A DNA stretch of 64,000 bases from Synechococcus elongatus PCC 11801 (GCF_003846445.2 NZ_CP030139.2:2531501-2595500); one strand, 5' to 3'. Shown: positions 1 through 12,275, counted from the first letter of the stretch. The notes: generated by a model from the letters alone, not told the origin. Numbers and translations: made by a program.

Positions 1-1409
1 ACCAGCTGCCTCCGTTTCCCAATGATCAAGCCTTCAAAATCATGGCGGAGGAACTGGGGCGCCCAGTCAGTCAGTGTTTTGAGGAACTCTCGCCGGAGCC
101 GATCGCAGCCGCCAGTTTAGGTCAGGTCTACAAAGGAAAACTCTTCAGCGGCGAAACGGTTGCCGTCAAAGTGCAGCGGCCGAATCTACTGCCGACGTTG
201 ACCCTCGACCTCTATCTCATTCGCTGGGGAGCCACTTGGTTTGGCTCGTTGCTCCCGCTCAATCTTGGCCATGATTTGACCCTGATTGTCGACGAGTTTG
301 GCTGCAAGCTCTTTGAAGAAATCGACTACGAAAATGAAGGGCGAAATGCGGAACGCTTTGCTGAGAACTTCCGCGATTGTCCCTATGTCAAAGCGCCAAA
401 AATTTACTGGGCATTTAGCAGCCGTCATGTCCTGACTCTGGAATGGATCGATGGTGTCAAATTGACAGCAGCGACTGAACTCGATCAGTTGGGTATCGAT
501 GCAGATGCAGTCGTTAAAACGGGTGTCATTTCCGGTCTGCAGCAGCTGTTAGAGTTTGGTTTCTTCCACGCTGATCCCCATCCGGGCAACCTGTTTGCCC
601 TGCCGTCAGAACCACGCCCTGATGGTCTGGGCTGCATGGCTTATATCGACTTTGGGATGATGGATCAGCTGGATCAGCTGACTAAAGAAACCTTAGTCGA
701 TGCGGTCGTTCACCTGATCAATCGTGATTATGTCGAGCTAGCGCAAGACTTTATTACCCTTGGCTTCCTGACACCCGATAGCGATCTCACACCGATTATT
801 CCGGCGCTGGAATCGGTGCTGGGCGACATCATGGGCGAGAAAGTTCGCGACTTCAACTTCAAGACGATTACCGATCGTTTCTCGGAGTTGATGTATGACT
901 ATCCCTTCCGTGTTCCTGCTAAGTTTGCGCTGATTATTCGATCGCTCGTCACCCAAGAAGGTTTAGCGCTGAGCGTGAATCCTGACTTCCGTATTGTTGA
1001 TGTCGCCTATCCCTACATTGCCAAGCGTCTGTTGCAGGGTGAATCCCCTCAACTGCGGCGGCGTCTGCTAGAAGTCCTGGTCAAGGATGGAAAATTCCGC
1101 TGGAGTCGTCTCGAAAATCTGATCGCGATCGCCCAGAATGATGGCGGTTTTGATTTGCTGCCCACGGCTCAAATGGGTCTGCAATATCTGTTCTCAGAAG
1201 AAGGGGCTTACCTGCGCAATCAATTGCTGTTGGCTCTGACTGAGAATGAGCGTCTACAAACGGAACCCCTGCAGCGGCTGTGGGAATTGCTGCGGCCGGA
1301 ACTGGAACCCGCCCGAGTGGCAGGCCATGCCTTCAATGCCTTTGTGGCTTTCTCCCGCGATCGCGCTGCAGCCTTCTTCCCTGCGCTGGCTCTCGAATCC
1401 AATCGCTGA
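1..1409 (+). CDS. ABC1/UbiB (ADCK-like) atypical kinase, 5' end cut by window
   Basis: The reading frame is open from base 3, so the N-terminus lies outside the window; the first in-window ATG at 42 is internal. The residues before it (LPPFPND) and after it are typical ABC1-family sequence. Visible motifs are the alanine-rich nucleotide loop AAASLGQVYKG that replaces the glycine loop of ordinary kinases, AVKVQRP with the invariant Lys, HADPHPGN (catalytic loop) and YIDFGMM (DFG-type metal site). Family members are ATP-binding membrane-associated proteins linked to quinone and prenyl-lipid metabolism; cyanobacteria carry several paralogs, so the substrate cannot be assigned. The C-terminal part of about 250 residues is helical and less conserved. 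Stop at 1407-1409. Confidence 0.93.
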   Translation, partial: QLPPFPNDQAFKIMAEELGRPVSQCFEELSPEPIAAASLGQVYKGKLFSGETVAVKVQRPNLLPTLTLDLYLIRWGATWFGSLLPLNLGHDLTLIVDEFGCKLFEEIDYENEGRNAERFAENFRDCPYVKAPKIYWAFSSRHVLTLEWIDGVKLTAATELDQLGIDADAVVKTGVISGLQQLLEFGFFHADPHPGNLFALPSEPRPDGLGCMAYIDFGMMDQLDQLTKETLVDAVVHLINRDYVELAQDFITLGFLTPDSDLTPIIPALESVLGDIMGEKVRDFNFKTITDRFSELMYDYPFRVPAKFALIIRSLVTQEGLALSVNPDFRIVDVAYPYIAKRLLQGESPQLRRRLLEVLVKDGKFRWSRLENLIAIAQNDGGFDLLPTAQMGLQYLFSEEGAYLRNQLLLALTENERLQTEPLQRLWELLRPELEPARVAGHAFNAFVAFSRDRAAAFFPALALESNR

Positions 1410-1460
1410 GTGATTTAGTTGGGCGATCGCCGTCCCTAAGCGTGTTCGAGGAGCTGGCAG

Positions 1461-1790
1461 ATGACTGAGCCAAAACGCTTTCACCTCGCGATCGCTGTGG
1501 CTGATGTCGCTGCTTCAGTGGCGGATTATTCGCAGCGACTGGGGCAAGAACCCGAAGTTGTGATCGCCGGAGCCTATGCACTCTGGCGCACGCCGCAGCT
1601 CAACTTTTCGATTCGCCAGACGGAACCAAAGCAAGCGGGTCAACTCCGCCATCTAGGCTGGGAAGATCCGCAAGCAGAAGCATTTAAATGCGATCGCGAC
1701 TGCAACGGCATCCTCTGGGAGCGATTCACCGTTGCTCAGCAAGCGACTGCAATCCTTGAGCTTTGGCCGGATACACAGTACCAGCCGTAG
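1461..1790 (+). CDS. Small VOC/glyoxalase-fold-like protein
   Basis: A 109-residue protein starting at ATG. The opening FHLAIAVADVAASVADYSQRLG has the beta-alpha signature of the vicinal-oxygen-chelate superfamily (HxAIxVxDxxxSxxFYxxxLG), and a single module of about 110 residues matches its length. The first His could be a metal ligand; the usual second half with the His/Glu ligand is weak, so enzymatic activity is uncertain. It lies 51 bases after the ABC1 kinase and its stop is 2 bases from the stop of the convergent DUF3318 gene. Function unknown. The VOC assignment rests on the N-terminal motif only. Confidence 0.7.
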   Translation: MTEPKRFHLAIAVADVAASVADYSQRLGQEPEVVIAGAYALWRTPQLNFSIRQTEPKQAGQLRHLGWEDPQAEAFKCDRDCNGILWERFTVAQQATAILELWPDTQYQP

Positions 1791-1792
1791 CT

Positions 1793-2431
1793 CTAGCCTT
1801 GTTGGTAGACGTCTTCGAAGGTTTCGGGATTCGCTGCAACTTGCTGTTGAGCCTTCGCTTTGGCTTTGGCAGCACTACGGCGCAGAGCTTGCAAACGGTT
1901 TTCGTAGAAGCTGCGCTGTTTTTTCTTGGGTGTTTGCTCAATCAGCGTTTTGATAGCGCTTCCCAAGCTCTTGTAGGCGTTGGGCAAGCTGTAGCCAAAC
2001 CGCGTCGAGAGGGCGATCGCGCGTTCATCGGCGGCGATCGCTTCTTGCAGCTTCTTCTCGCTGTTGTTTTTCAGATAGAGGCGATAGCCGGCAAAACCCG
2101 AGAGACCAAGGGCGAGCAGCAGCAACAGGCCGTCGCGTACCCACAGTTCACCGACTGCGCCGCCCAAGCCGATCGCCAAGGCTGCCATTTCCCAGCCATC
2201 ACGGGGAATCGCATCATTTTGGATGCGGCCAACTTCATGCCAAAAGAGCAGATTGCGTTGGTCAATCGCCAACTGCTCCCAGCGCAGGAGATCAATCTGG
2301 ATTTCAACTTCGTCGCGACCGATTTCTTCGCAGGTCACCAAGGGCGGATCGACGGCTGCCGACGCTTCCACAAAGACCCAACTCTGCAATTCGGGTGGCA
2401 GCAAACCCTTGAGACGCTGAAGTTCGCTCAT
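1793..2431 (-). CDS. DUF3318-type conserved cyanobacterial membrane protein
   Basis: 212 residues from the ATG at 2431. A longer frame reaches 2650 but would run into carB and its extra N-terminus looks non-coding. The protein begins MSELQRLKGLLPPELQ, has a WEQLAIDQRNLLFWHEVGRIQ segment, then two close hydrophobic stretches (around residues 90-120) separated by a short polar turn, followed by a Lys/Ala/Gln-rich helical C-terminus. This layout matches the DUF3318 family, found in cyanobacteria and of unknown role. Its HExG-like motif (FWHEVGRIQ) is zincin-like in appearance, but no full metal site is visible. It is divergent from carB with about 120 bases between the starts. Confidence 0.8.
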   Translation of the reverse strand: MSELQRLKGLLPPELQSWVFVEASAAVDPPLVTCEEIGRDEVEIQIDLLRWEQLAIDQRNLLFWHEVGRIQNDAIPRDGWEMAALAIGLGGAVGELWVRDGLLLLLALGLSGFAGYRLYLKNNSEKKLQEAIAADERAIALSTRFGYSLPNAYKSLGSAIKTLIEQTPKKKQRSFYENRLQALRRSAAKAKAKAQQQVAANPETFEDVYQQG

Positions 2432-2554
2432 AGCCGGTGGTGACGATAACCCATGCGCAATTGTCCCTAGCATACAAGCCCGACTCAGCCCTCGGTGTCG
2501 GGGAGCACCAGCGCAGATGGCAGAATAGATCGGATTTGCCGCTGTGACCGTGCC

Positions 2555-5848
<3,294 letters not shown>

Positions 5849-5867
5849 CAACAGTCATCTGCTAGTT

Positions 5868-5900
5868 GTTCACCCATCTTCTGCAAGGATTTGGGTGAAC
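5868..5900 (+). terminator. Hairpin downstream of carB
   Basis: An inverted repeat, GTTCACCCA (5868-5876) and TGGGTGAAC (5892-5900), forms a perfect 9-bp stem with a 15-base loop, starting 19 bases after the carB stop. There is no U-run, so it may act only as an mRNA 3'-end stabiliser or pause site ahead of the stronger palindrome at 5943. Confidence 0.45.
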
Positions 5901-5942
5901 TCGATTGGCTTGAAAACTTGACGCTTAACTAGCCGAAAGCAC

Positions 5943-5976
5943 AGAAAGGCGAGTAGCGATCGCTACTCGCCTTTCT
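5943..5976. terminator. 34-bp perfect palindrome centred on HIP1, between convergent genes
   Basis: AGAAAGGCGAGTAGCG followed by its exact reverse complement, with GCGATCGC (HIP1) at the centre. It lies between the stops of carB (plus) and the protease gene (minus). The stem ends in AGAAAGG/CCTTTCT, so either transcript would finish in a short U-containing side. It is a likely bidirectional transcription terminator, although a stem with no free loop is unusual. Confidence 0.6.
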
Positions 5977-5998
5977 ATCTAACTAATCCAGCAGTGGC

Positions 5999-7273
5999 TT
6001 ATTTCGATGCGGTCGCAATCTTCTGCGTTAGCACCTTCAGTGCAGATTGGAATTGAGGGTCGCTGACCGTACCAATTTGCTCCTGATTTTTACTGAGACT
6101 TTCCCGTTGTGCATCGGTCAACTCAGCAACAATGTTGGGTTCGATACCCTGCTTATTGATATCGCGACCACTGGGCGTGAGGTACTTGGCGATCGTCACT
6201 GCCAGACCAGAGCCATCCCCGAGCGGACGAACAGATTGCACAAGACCTTTGCCAAAAGTCTTAGAGCCAATCAGTACGGCTCGATTGTTGTCTTGCAGAG
6301 CACCCGAGAGGATTTCGCTGGCGCTAGCGGATCCGCCATCCACTAAGACGACGAGGGGTTTATCTGTGAGGGCTCGATTATTTGCTGAAGCCTGCTCTGA
6401 GATGCCACCCCGATCCTGCGTAGAAACAATCACCCCTTTCTGGAGCCACATCCGAGCAATGTCGATGCTGGCGTAGAGCAACCCACCCGGATTCGACCGC
6501 AGGTCAAGGACATAACCTTTGACATTTTTCGCTTCTAAATCTTTGATGGCCTGCCGCATTTCTGGCGCTGAATTGGCGCTGAACTGCCGCAGCCGGATAT
6601 AGCCCACAGGACCTGTCGGTGAGTCTTGAACTCGAGCACTGACTGAGTGAATTTCAATCCGTTCCCGCACGATTGGGAAGGCGATCGTTTCATTCTCGCG
6701 GCGAATGGTGAGAGTGACTTTACTACCTACGGGACCGCGAATCAGCTTGACGGCCTCGTCAGATGACATGCCTTGAGTGCTCTTTTGGTCGATGCGGACA
6801 ATCACATCGCGTGAGCGAATCCCAGCAGCAGCAGCGGGCGAACCTTCAATTGGTGAGACGACAATCAGTTCTTTCGTATCTGGGTCTTGACTGAGCTGAA
6901 TCCCTACCCCGGTCAATTCACCCGAGGTATCAATCTGCATGTCTTTGAATTCGTCGGGATTCATGAAGCGCGTGTAAGGATCGCCCAGCGTTTTGAGCAT
7001 CTCCTCAACAGCGGTGTAGGCTTCCTCCCGAGTCTTGTAATTGCGACTTAGGTATTCACGACGTAACTCACGCCATTTATTGCGGTTAAAGGTACCTGTG
7101 CTGTCGACATAGTTACGATCGACAACTTGCCACACTTCATCAATGATTTCTTTGGGGCTTTCTTGAAAGAGCGCTTGCCCTTTCGCCCAGTGATTTCCTG
7201 CCCCCACCACAGCTACGGTCGCGATCGCAGAGGCACAAATACCGGCGATGAGCTTGCGATTAGAAAAAGCCAT
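5999..7273 (-). CDS. Carboxyl-terminal processing protease (S41 family)
   Basis: 424 residues. An N-terminal signal/anchor (RKLIAGICASAIATVAVVGAG) directs it to the thylakoid lumen or periplasm. Next come an N-terminal helical region, a PDZ domain (about residues 115-200, with GVGIQL and SPAAAAGIRSRDVIVRID), and the S41 catalytic domain. The nucleophile Ser sits in VDGGSASASEI and the general-base Lys in SKTFGKGLVQ; VLDLRSNPGG is also present. This is the Ctp family: CtpA matures the C-terminus of photosystem II D1, while CtpB and CtpC are relatives. Sequence alone does not let me say which paralog this is. Monocistronic-looking, convergent with carB. Confidence 0.93.
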   Translation of the reverse strand: MAFSNRKLIAGICASAIATVAVVGAGNHWAKGQALFQESPKEIIDEVWQVVDRNYVDSTGTFNRNKWRELRREYLSRNYKTREEAYTAVEEMLKTLGDPYTRFMNPDEFKDMQIDTSGELTGVGIQLSQDPDTKELIVVSPIEGSPAAAAGIRSRDVIVRIDQKSTQGMSSDEAVKLIRGPVGSKVTLTIRRENETIAFPIVRERIEIHSVSARVQDSPTGPVGYIRLRQFSANSAPEMRQAIKDLEAKNVKGYVLDLRSNPGGLLYASIDIARMWLQKGVIVSTQDRGGISEQASANNRALTDKPLVVLVDGGSASASEILSGALQDNNRAVLIGSKTFGKGLVQSVRPLGDGSGLAVTIAKYLTPSGRDINKQGIEPNIVAELTDAQRESLSKNQEQIGTVSDPQFQSALKVLTQKIATASK

Positions 7274-7374
7274 TGGCGAAAACCGCCTATCAGGAAAGGA
7301 GTAGGCTCAATCTAGCACAGGCTTTCTGGAGCGACACAGTCCCGATAGACGGCTCAATTTCTGGACTTTTAGGG

Positions 7375-8598
7375 TCAGCCGATCACCTCAGGTTCAACCC
7401 AGCGACCATCGGCTTTGATCAAATTGATCAGCTCTTCAACCCCCTGTTCTTCGGGAACTCTTTTGATCTCATCCCGTCCTCGGTAAAGGGCGATCGTGCC
7501 GGGAGTTTTTCCGACATAGCCGTAGTCCGCATCCGCCATTTCACCAGGGCCATTGACGATGCAACCCATCACGGCGATGTCCAGACCGACTAGATGGCTC
7601 GTTGCTGCTCGAACCTTATGCAGTACTTCTTCAAGGTTGAAGAGCGTCCGTCCACAACTCGGACAAGCGACGTACTCGACCATCGTTTTGCGGAGGCCCA
7701 AAGCTTGCAAAATCGAGTAGCAAACGGGAATTTCTTTTTCTGGGGCTTCAGTTAAGGAAACACGAATCGTGTCGCCAATGCCTTCAGCCAGCAGGGTACC
7801 AATCCCAACTGTGGACTTAATCCGACCATAGTCACCATCGCCTGCTTCAGTCACACCTAAGTGCAATGGATAATCCATGCCGAGATCATCCATGCGTTTA
7901 GCCATCAGACGATAGGCCGCTAGCATTACGGGCGCGCGGCTGGCCTTCATGGAAATAACGAGGTTGCGGAAGTCCATTTCTTCGCAGAGCCGCAGGAATT
8001 CCAACGCCGACTCCACCATGCCTTCCGGCGTGTCGCCGTAGGTGAACAGCATCCGCTCAGCGAGAGAGCCATGGTTGACACCAATCCGCATTGCCTTATC
8101 TTGCTCGCGCAGGCTGGCGACCAATGGCTCAAGGGTGTCGCGAATCTGTTTGCCAATCCGCTCAAACTCTTCTGGTGTGTAGCCTTGCCGGTTTGGATCG
8201 GGCTTCTCGAAAACGTAGAGGCCAGGATTGATCCGCACTTTATCGACGTGCTTGGCCACTTCCAGCGCGATTTTCATGCCGTTGTGGTGGACATCAGCCA
8301 CCAAGGGCACATCGCGATAGGTATCTTGTAGTTTCTTTTTGATGTCGCCGACGGCTTTGGCATGACCGAGGCTGGGCACCGTAACACGGACAATCTCGCA
8401 GCCGATCTCATGCAGACGACGGATGGCAGCAACGGATCCATCGATGTCCAGCGTGTCTTCGTTGATCATCGACTGGACAACGACGGGGTGGCGGCTGCCA
8501 ATCCAGATATCGCCGACACGCACCGATCGCGTCGGGCGCCGGTGAATGACGGTATCAAACTCAGTAGCAGTCGCGCTGGGGTTGGAAAGGGTCTGCAT
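7375..8598 (-). CDS. ispG: 4-hydroxy-3-methylbut-2-enyl diphosphate synthase (MEP pathway)
   Basis: 407 residues from ATG 8598. A GTG at 8622 is in frame, but AAGGAG abuts it with no spacing, so the true start is not settled. The enzyme reduces MEcPP to HMBPP with a [4Fe-4S] cluster, using ferredoxin electrons in cyanobacteria. It has the TIM-barrel core ([38 protein letters not shown]) and the C-terminal cluster domain with [11 protein letters not shown] and [11 protein letters not shown], which supply the three Cys and the Glu ligand. It feeds the prenyl precursors used by the crtE product elsewhere in this window. Confidence 0.97.
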   Translation of the reverse strand: MQTLSNPSATATEFDTVIHRRPTRSVRVGDIWIGSRHPVVVQSMINEDTLDIDGSVAAIRRLHEIGCEIVRVTVPSLGHAKAVGDIKKKLQDTYRDVPLVADVHHNGMKIALEVAKHVDKVRINPGLYVFEKPDPNRQGYTPEEFERIGKQIRDTLEPLVASLREQDKAMRIGVNHGSLAERMLFTYGDTPEGMVESALEFLRLCEEMDFRNLVISMKASRAPVMLAAYRLMAKRMDDLGMDYPLHLGVTEAGDGDYGRIKSTVGIGTLLAEGIGDTIRVSLTEAPEKEIPVCYSILQALGLRKTMVEYVACPSCGRTLFNLEEVLHKVRAATSHLVGLDIAVMGCIVNGPGEMADADYGYVGKTPGTIALYRGRDEIKRVPEEQGVEELINLIKADGRWVEPEVIG

Positions 8599-8668
8599 GG
8601 CACCGCGAGCAGTTCGGATCACTCCTTTAAGGTGCCATGGAAGCGGAACTCGACGTGTGTTTCAGTGA

Positions 8669-10372
8669 TTACGGCTGTGAATGGAACCAATCGACCAGAC
8701 CTTGGGCGATCGCTTCAACCAGTTGTTTTTGAGCGGCGGGATCAACAATCCACTCGAACTCCTGCGGGTTGATCATGAAGCCCAACTCCAGCAGCACCGA
8801 GGGCGCAACCGTGGGTCTGGTCAGTGCCAAGTTATTCCAGAAAATGCCGTAGGAGGGTCGCTGTAGAGGCGTCACCAGACTGTCATGGAGCGATCGCGCT
8901 AAGTCCTGCGACTGGTCTTGATACCAGAATGTCCCAATTCCCTGGGTTCCTTCGGCATCTCCTGCATCGGGCAGGGCGTTGTAGTGCAGGCTGAGGGCAA
9001 TATCTGGCTCCAGCGTTTGAATCTGCGCGGCCCGTTCCTGCGGCCAAATGTCTTCATCACCCTCTCGACTCATCAACACTGTTGCCCCTAACTGTTGGAG
9101 GCGATCGCGTAGCAATTTCGAGACGGTGAGGGTCACGTCTTTTTCGGGTGTGCCATCTGGCCCACGAGCACCCAAATCCTCAGCACTGCCATGCCCGGGA
9201 TCGAGATAGATCCTGAGTCCATGCAAAGGCTGCGATCGCGAGTTACTCAGTTGTGGGGGCTTGCGAATTGACAGAACTAAAGTGCTGCCGTCGTAGCGCA
9301 CGCGATAGCCCCACTGCTGTGCAGTCGCAAACTGAAATTGATAGAGAACCTCGTTTGGACGGACTTGCTCCCAGCGGAAGCGCTGCAACCATGGTTGTGT
9401 TGTCAGCCGAATCGTATCGGTTTGAGCAGTCGTTTCATAAAGGTACAAGTTGAGACGATTGCCCTGTTGCTCTAGCCGAATTGGGACAGGACGAGTTAGC
9501 GGCACCTGAAACTCTAGCCAGCGATCGCGATTCTGGAAGCGAGCGCTGCGAACCTGCGATCGCGGTGGTGCAGCACTGGTAGTTACTCGCGCTTCTGACT
9601 GACGAATCCAACCGCCGTAGGCCAGTCGTAACCAGTCGCCAGCCTGAGCCAAAACCTGAGCTTGAGTCCCCTGAGGCAGCGGGGTAAGACGGGAATGATC
9701 GGTACTGGGGCCTGTTCTGGCGATTGCCTCAGCTGCCGTTATGGTGGCGATGCGATAGGGCTGGGCGGACCAAACCGTTACCGACCCTTGAGCAGTTTGA
9801 GTCAGACGGCGATCGCCAGCTTGGATTTGGAAGATGGGACGCCCCTGAAACCCTGCTGGCAATGCAGTCGTGCATCCTTCGTAGCGCTGAACAGAAGCAG
9901 GGCGATCGGGTTGGTTTTGACCGATTAAGACGGCAGCATTACTGGGGAGTGGCGCGCCGGCTTGGGCTTGCAGTGGGACTTGTAGTGCTCCGATCTGAAC
10001 TTTTAATTGGGCTTGTGGCACCGCGATCGCAGAAAAGCAGACCAGTTCGTTGGGGCTGACTGCGATCGCCTGACTGGGCTGGAGGTTATCAAACAAGACA
10101 CCCGGAGCCAGAACGGGTTGAGTGGGTTTGCGCAGAATCGTCAGCATCAATGTTTGATTGCCCGATCGCAGCTCAAACTGATTGGGACCGAGCTGCAAAG
10201 GAAAGCTGGGGGCAAAGTAACCGGCGGGACTGCGTTGAATGACTTGGCCGTTAACGGTAACTGGTTGTTGAGGATCAGCTGTCCCAATCAGAAAAATGCG
10301 ATCGGCAGTCGTCTCGTGGCGATCGCTGGGATAGACCACTTGGAGGGCAGGCAGTTGTGCAATCCAAAACAT
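8669..10372 (-). CDS. N-acetylmuramoyl-L-alanine amidase with SH3-like region
   Basis: 567 residues. The start at 10372 is supported by AGGGAG 8 bases upstream. The C-terminal Amidase_3 domain (about residues 385-567) has its zinc ligands in YLDPGHGS (His), PEKDV (Glu), LHYNAL (His) and catalytic Glu in LLELGFMIN, so it should cleave the amide between MurNAc and the stem peptide. A bacterial SH3-like segment (about residues 205-265; TGPSTDHSRLTPLPQGT, WLRLAYGGWI) precedes it. The first 200 residues are beta-rich and unassigned. No classical signal peptide is visible (MFWIAQLPALQVVYPSDR), which is odd for a wall enzyme. Probable roles are septal splitting or peptidoglycan turnover. Confidence 0.93.
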   Translation of the reverse strand: MFWIAQLPALQVVYPSDRHETTADRIFLIGTADPQQPVTVNGQVIQRSPAGYFAPSFPLQLGPNQFELRSGNQTLMLTILRKPTQPVLAPGVLFDNLQPSQAIAVSPNELVCFSAIAVPQAQLKVQIGALQVPLQAQAGAPLPSNAAVLIGQNQPDRPASVQRYEGCTTALPAGFQGRPIFQIQAGDRRLTQTAQGSVTVWSAQPYRIATITAAEAIARTGPSTDHSRLTPLPQGTQAQVLAQAGDWLRLAYGGWIRQSEARVTTSAAPPRSQVRSARFQNRDRWLEFQVPLTRPVPIRLEQQGNRLNLYLYETTAQTDTIRLTTQPWLQRFRWEQVRPNEVLYQFQFATAQQWGYRVRYDGSTLVLSIRKPPQLSNSRSQPLHGLRIYLDPGHGSAEDLGARGPDGTPEKDVTLTVSKLLRDRLQQLGATVLMSREGDEDIWPQERAAQIQTLEPDIALSLHYNALPDAGDAEGTQGIGTFWYQDQSQDLARSLHDSLVTPLQRPSYGIFWNNLALTRPTVAPSVLLELGFMINPQEFEWIVDPAAQKQLVEAIAQGLVDWFHSQP

Positions 10373-10480
10373 TCCACGGACTCCCTAGAACCATGGCCAG
10401 ATCCAGCGTCTAGCTTGGCAGATGATACTTACCCTTGAAGAATCAATCCACGGGCGATCGCCATCATTGAAAAATCAATC

Positions 10481-10522
10481 AAAAACAAAACCCCTCTGAT
10501 TCATCAAGAATGAGAGGGGTTT
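10481..10522 (-). terminator. Intrinsic terminator of tRNA-Leu(CAG)
   Basis: On the minus strand, immediately 3' of the tRNA, a 10-bp perfect stem AAACCCCTCT/AGAGGGGTTT (10488-10497 with 10513-10522) is followed by a T-rich run (TTTTGTTTTTG). This is a classical rho-independent terminator. Confidence 0.9.
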
Positions 10523-10528
10523 GTTCAA

Positions 10529-10612
10529 TGCGGAACCCGGGACTTGAACCCGGACAGTCGTGAAACCACTAGAACCTGAATCTAGCGCGTCTACCAATTC
10601 CGCCAGTTCCGC
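10529..10612 (-). tRNA. tRNA-Leu (anticodon CAG)
   Basis: 84 nt on the minus strand. The acceptor stem is GCGGAAC/GTTCCGC with discriminator A. The D-loop has GGTAGACGC. The anticodon stem-loop CTAGA-TTCAGGT-TCTAG gives anticodon CAG (reads CUG). A long class II variable arm is followed by the TPsiC loop GTTCAAGTC. CCA is not encoded. The terminator lies just downstream. Confidence 0.97.
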
Positions 10613-10707
10613 TGGCAAGTGCGAACCGCACAATTAATTACTTTAGGCCAAGAGAAACTTTTGTCAAGTCATCTGCAGAGCCAGCAACAGAGTTGTCCAT
10701 GCCTGCC

Positions 10708-10735
10708 TAGACAGGTTGCTAGTTTCCTGTAGTAT
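10708..10735 (+). promoter_or_regulatory. Possible sigma-70-type promoter of murA
   Basis: TAGACA (10708-10713, one mismatch to TTGACA) and TAGTAT (10730-10735, two mismatches to TATAAT) are separated by 16 bases. Transcription would begin near 10742, leaving a leader of about 40 bases that contains the GAGGAGG Shine-Dalgarno ahead of the ATT start of murA. Found by eye, with no experimental support. Confidence 0.35.
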
Positions 10736-10782
10736 TAGGTCACTTTTTTGACCCCTGCACCCCACCTGAGGAGGAACGAGCC

Positions 10783-12099
10783 ATTTCCGCCCTGTCTTTA
10801 TCGGCTGCTGAGGCTGCCACCGCACCTGCATCGTTCCTCGAAATTGTTGGCAACCGCCCCCTCTCAGGGAGCGTGCACATCAGTGGCGCCAAAAACTCGG
10901 CTTTGGTCGTGATGGCTGGGGCACTCTTGTGCCCTGACCAATGCCGCATCCGAAATGTTCCGCAGTTGGCCGATGTGGGCCGCATGTTGGAAATTCTGCA
11001 GGCGCTGGGTGTCAAAACGAAACAACAAGGCGACTGTATTGACCTCGACCTCCGAGATCTCAGTAGTCCCGCCGCTCCCTACGAACTGGTCAATCAGCTC
11101 CGAGCCAGCTTCTTTGCGATCGGTCCGCTCTTAGCGCGGGTGGGTGTCGCCCGTATGCCCTTGCCGGGTGGCTGCAATATTGGGGCGCGGCCTGTCGATC
11201 TGCATGTTCGAGGCTTACGCGCACTCGGGGCTCACGTTCAGATTGAGCATGGCATTGTCAGTGCAGCGATTCCTGGCTCGCGTCGTCGCCTGCAAGGTGC
11301 CCGCATCTACCTCGATTGCCCCAGTGTGGGAGCGACCGAAACCCTGATGATGGCTGCAGTGTTGGCCGAAGGGGAAACCATTCTGGAGAATGCGGCCCAA
11401 GAACCCGAAGTGGTCGATTTAGCCAACTTCTGTCGCGCGATGGGCGCTCGCATTCGTGGGGCTGGCACTAACACTATTTCGATTCAAGGTGTAGAGCGCC
11501 TGCACACCGCTGACTATGCAATCATTCCTGATCGCATTGAAGCAGGGACTTTCCTGATCGCTGGGGCAATCACGAACTCCGTGATCAACGTAGCGCCGGT
11601 CATTCCTGATCACCTCTCAGCCACGATCGCTAAGCTCGAAGAAATGGGCTGCCCGATTGTGCAAACTGGCAGCAATGAACTGCAGACTCGCCCCCAGGGC
11701 AGCTTGCGAGGGGTAGATTTGCGGACGCTTCCCTATCCGGGCTTCCCAACTGACATGCAGGCGCAGTTTATGGCGCTGATGAGCATTTGTGAAGGCGATA
11801 GCGTCATCACTGAGACAGTGTTTGAGAACCGGATGCAGCATGTGGCTGAGCTGCAACGCATGGGGGCCGACATTCGTCTGCAAGGTAATACTGCGATCGT
11901 GCGTGGAGTTCCTCAGCTCTCAGGAGCGCCTGTCCTCGCAACGGATCTGCGAGCTTCGGCAGCACTGATCTTGGCAGCTTTGGCAGCTGAAGGGAAAACC
12001 CAAATCAGTGGTCTCCAGCACCTCGATCGCGGTTACGAAAATATTGAGGAAAAACTCCGTAAGTTGGGCGCAGATATCAAGCGCTTTAGCGCTGAGTAG
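10783..12099 (+). CDS. murA: UDP-N-acetylglucosamine 1-carboxyvinyltransferase, ATT start
   Basis: First committed step of peptidoglycan synthesis: transfer of enolpyruvate from PEP to UDP-GlcNAc. The only ordinary start codon in frame is GTG at 10873, which would delete the conserved opening strand [14 protein letters not shown] just before SGAKNSAL, which holds the substrate-binding Lys. The frame is open back to 10723 with no ATG, GTG or TTG before 10873, but ATT at 10783 lies 8 bases after a strong GAGGAGG, giving 438 residues beginning (f)[15 protein letters not shown]. The catalytic Cys is in [15 protein letters not shown]. The later EPSP-synthase-type repeat motifs ([22 protein letters not shown]) are intact. 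Confidence 0.93.
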   Translation: MSALSLSAAEAATAPASFLEIVGNRPLSGSVHISGAKNSALVVMAGALLCPDQCRIRNVPQLADVGRMLEILQALGVKTKQQGDCIDLDLRDLSSPAAPYELVNQLRASFFAIGPLLARVGVARMPLPGGCNIGARPVDLHVRGLRALGAHVQIEHGIVSAAIPGSRRRLQGARIYLDCPSVGATETLMMAAVLAEGETILENAAQEPEVVDLANFCRAMGARIRGAGTNTISIQGVERLHTADYAIIPDRIEAGTFLIAGAITNSVINVAPVIPDHLSATIAKLEEMGCPIVQTGSNELQTRPQGSLRGVDLRTLPYPGFPTDMQAQFMALMSICEGDSVITETVFENRMQHVAELQRMGADIRLQGNTAIVRGVPQLSGAPVLATDLRASAALILAALAAEGKTQISGLQHLDRGYENIEEKLRKLGADIKRFSAE

Positions 12100-12145
12100 T
12101 CCTTGGCAACGCTGCTGTCCTCTGGTACTGTAATGAAAGTGCCAC

Positions 12146-12229
12146 GGGCAAGTGGCGGAATTGGTAGACGCAGCAGACTCAAAATCTGCCGCTAGCGATA
12201 GTGTGTGGGTTCGAGTCCCACCTTGCCCA
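12146..12229 (+). tRNA. tRNA-Leu (anticodon CAA)
   Basis: 84 nt. The acceptor stem is GGGCAAG/CTTGCCC with discriminator A. The D-loop has GGTAGACGC. The anticodon stem-loop GCAGA-CTCAAAA-TCTGC gives CAA (reads UUG). A long variable arm is followed by the TPsiC loop GTTCGAGTC. CCA is not encoded. It starts 46 bases after the murA stop, so it may be co-transcribed or have its own promoter in that gap. Confidence 0.97.
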
Positions 12230-12240
12230 TCACTCAACTG

Positions 12241-12275
12241 AAGCCTCTCAAAGCTTGTCTGCGAGAGGCTTTTGC
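12241..12275 (+). terminator. Intrinsic terminator of tRNA-Leu(CAA)
   Basis: AAGCCTCTC (12241-12249) and GAGAGGCTT (12263-12271) form a 9-bp stem followed by TTTGCTTT. It lies 11 bases after the tRNA. The following stretch to 12526 shows no gene or clear signal. Confidence 0.88.

Noticed and set aside
1763-2443. Plus-strand open frame opposite the DUF3318 gene, and similar long antisense frames elsewhere (e.g. 54629-55243, 46577-47128)
   Set aside because: These are antisense to strongly supported genes, have no domains, and arise from the GC-rich codon bias of the coding strand.
10873-10875. GTG as the start of murA
   Set aside because: It removes the conserved first strand of MurA and has no ribosome site; the frame is open and conserved upstream to ATT 10783 with GAGGAGG.
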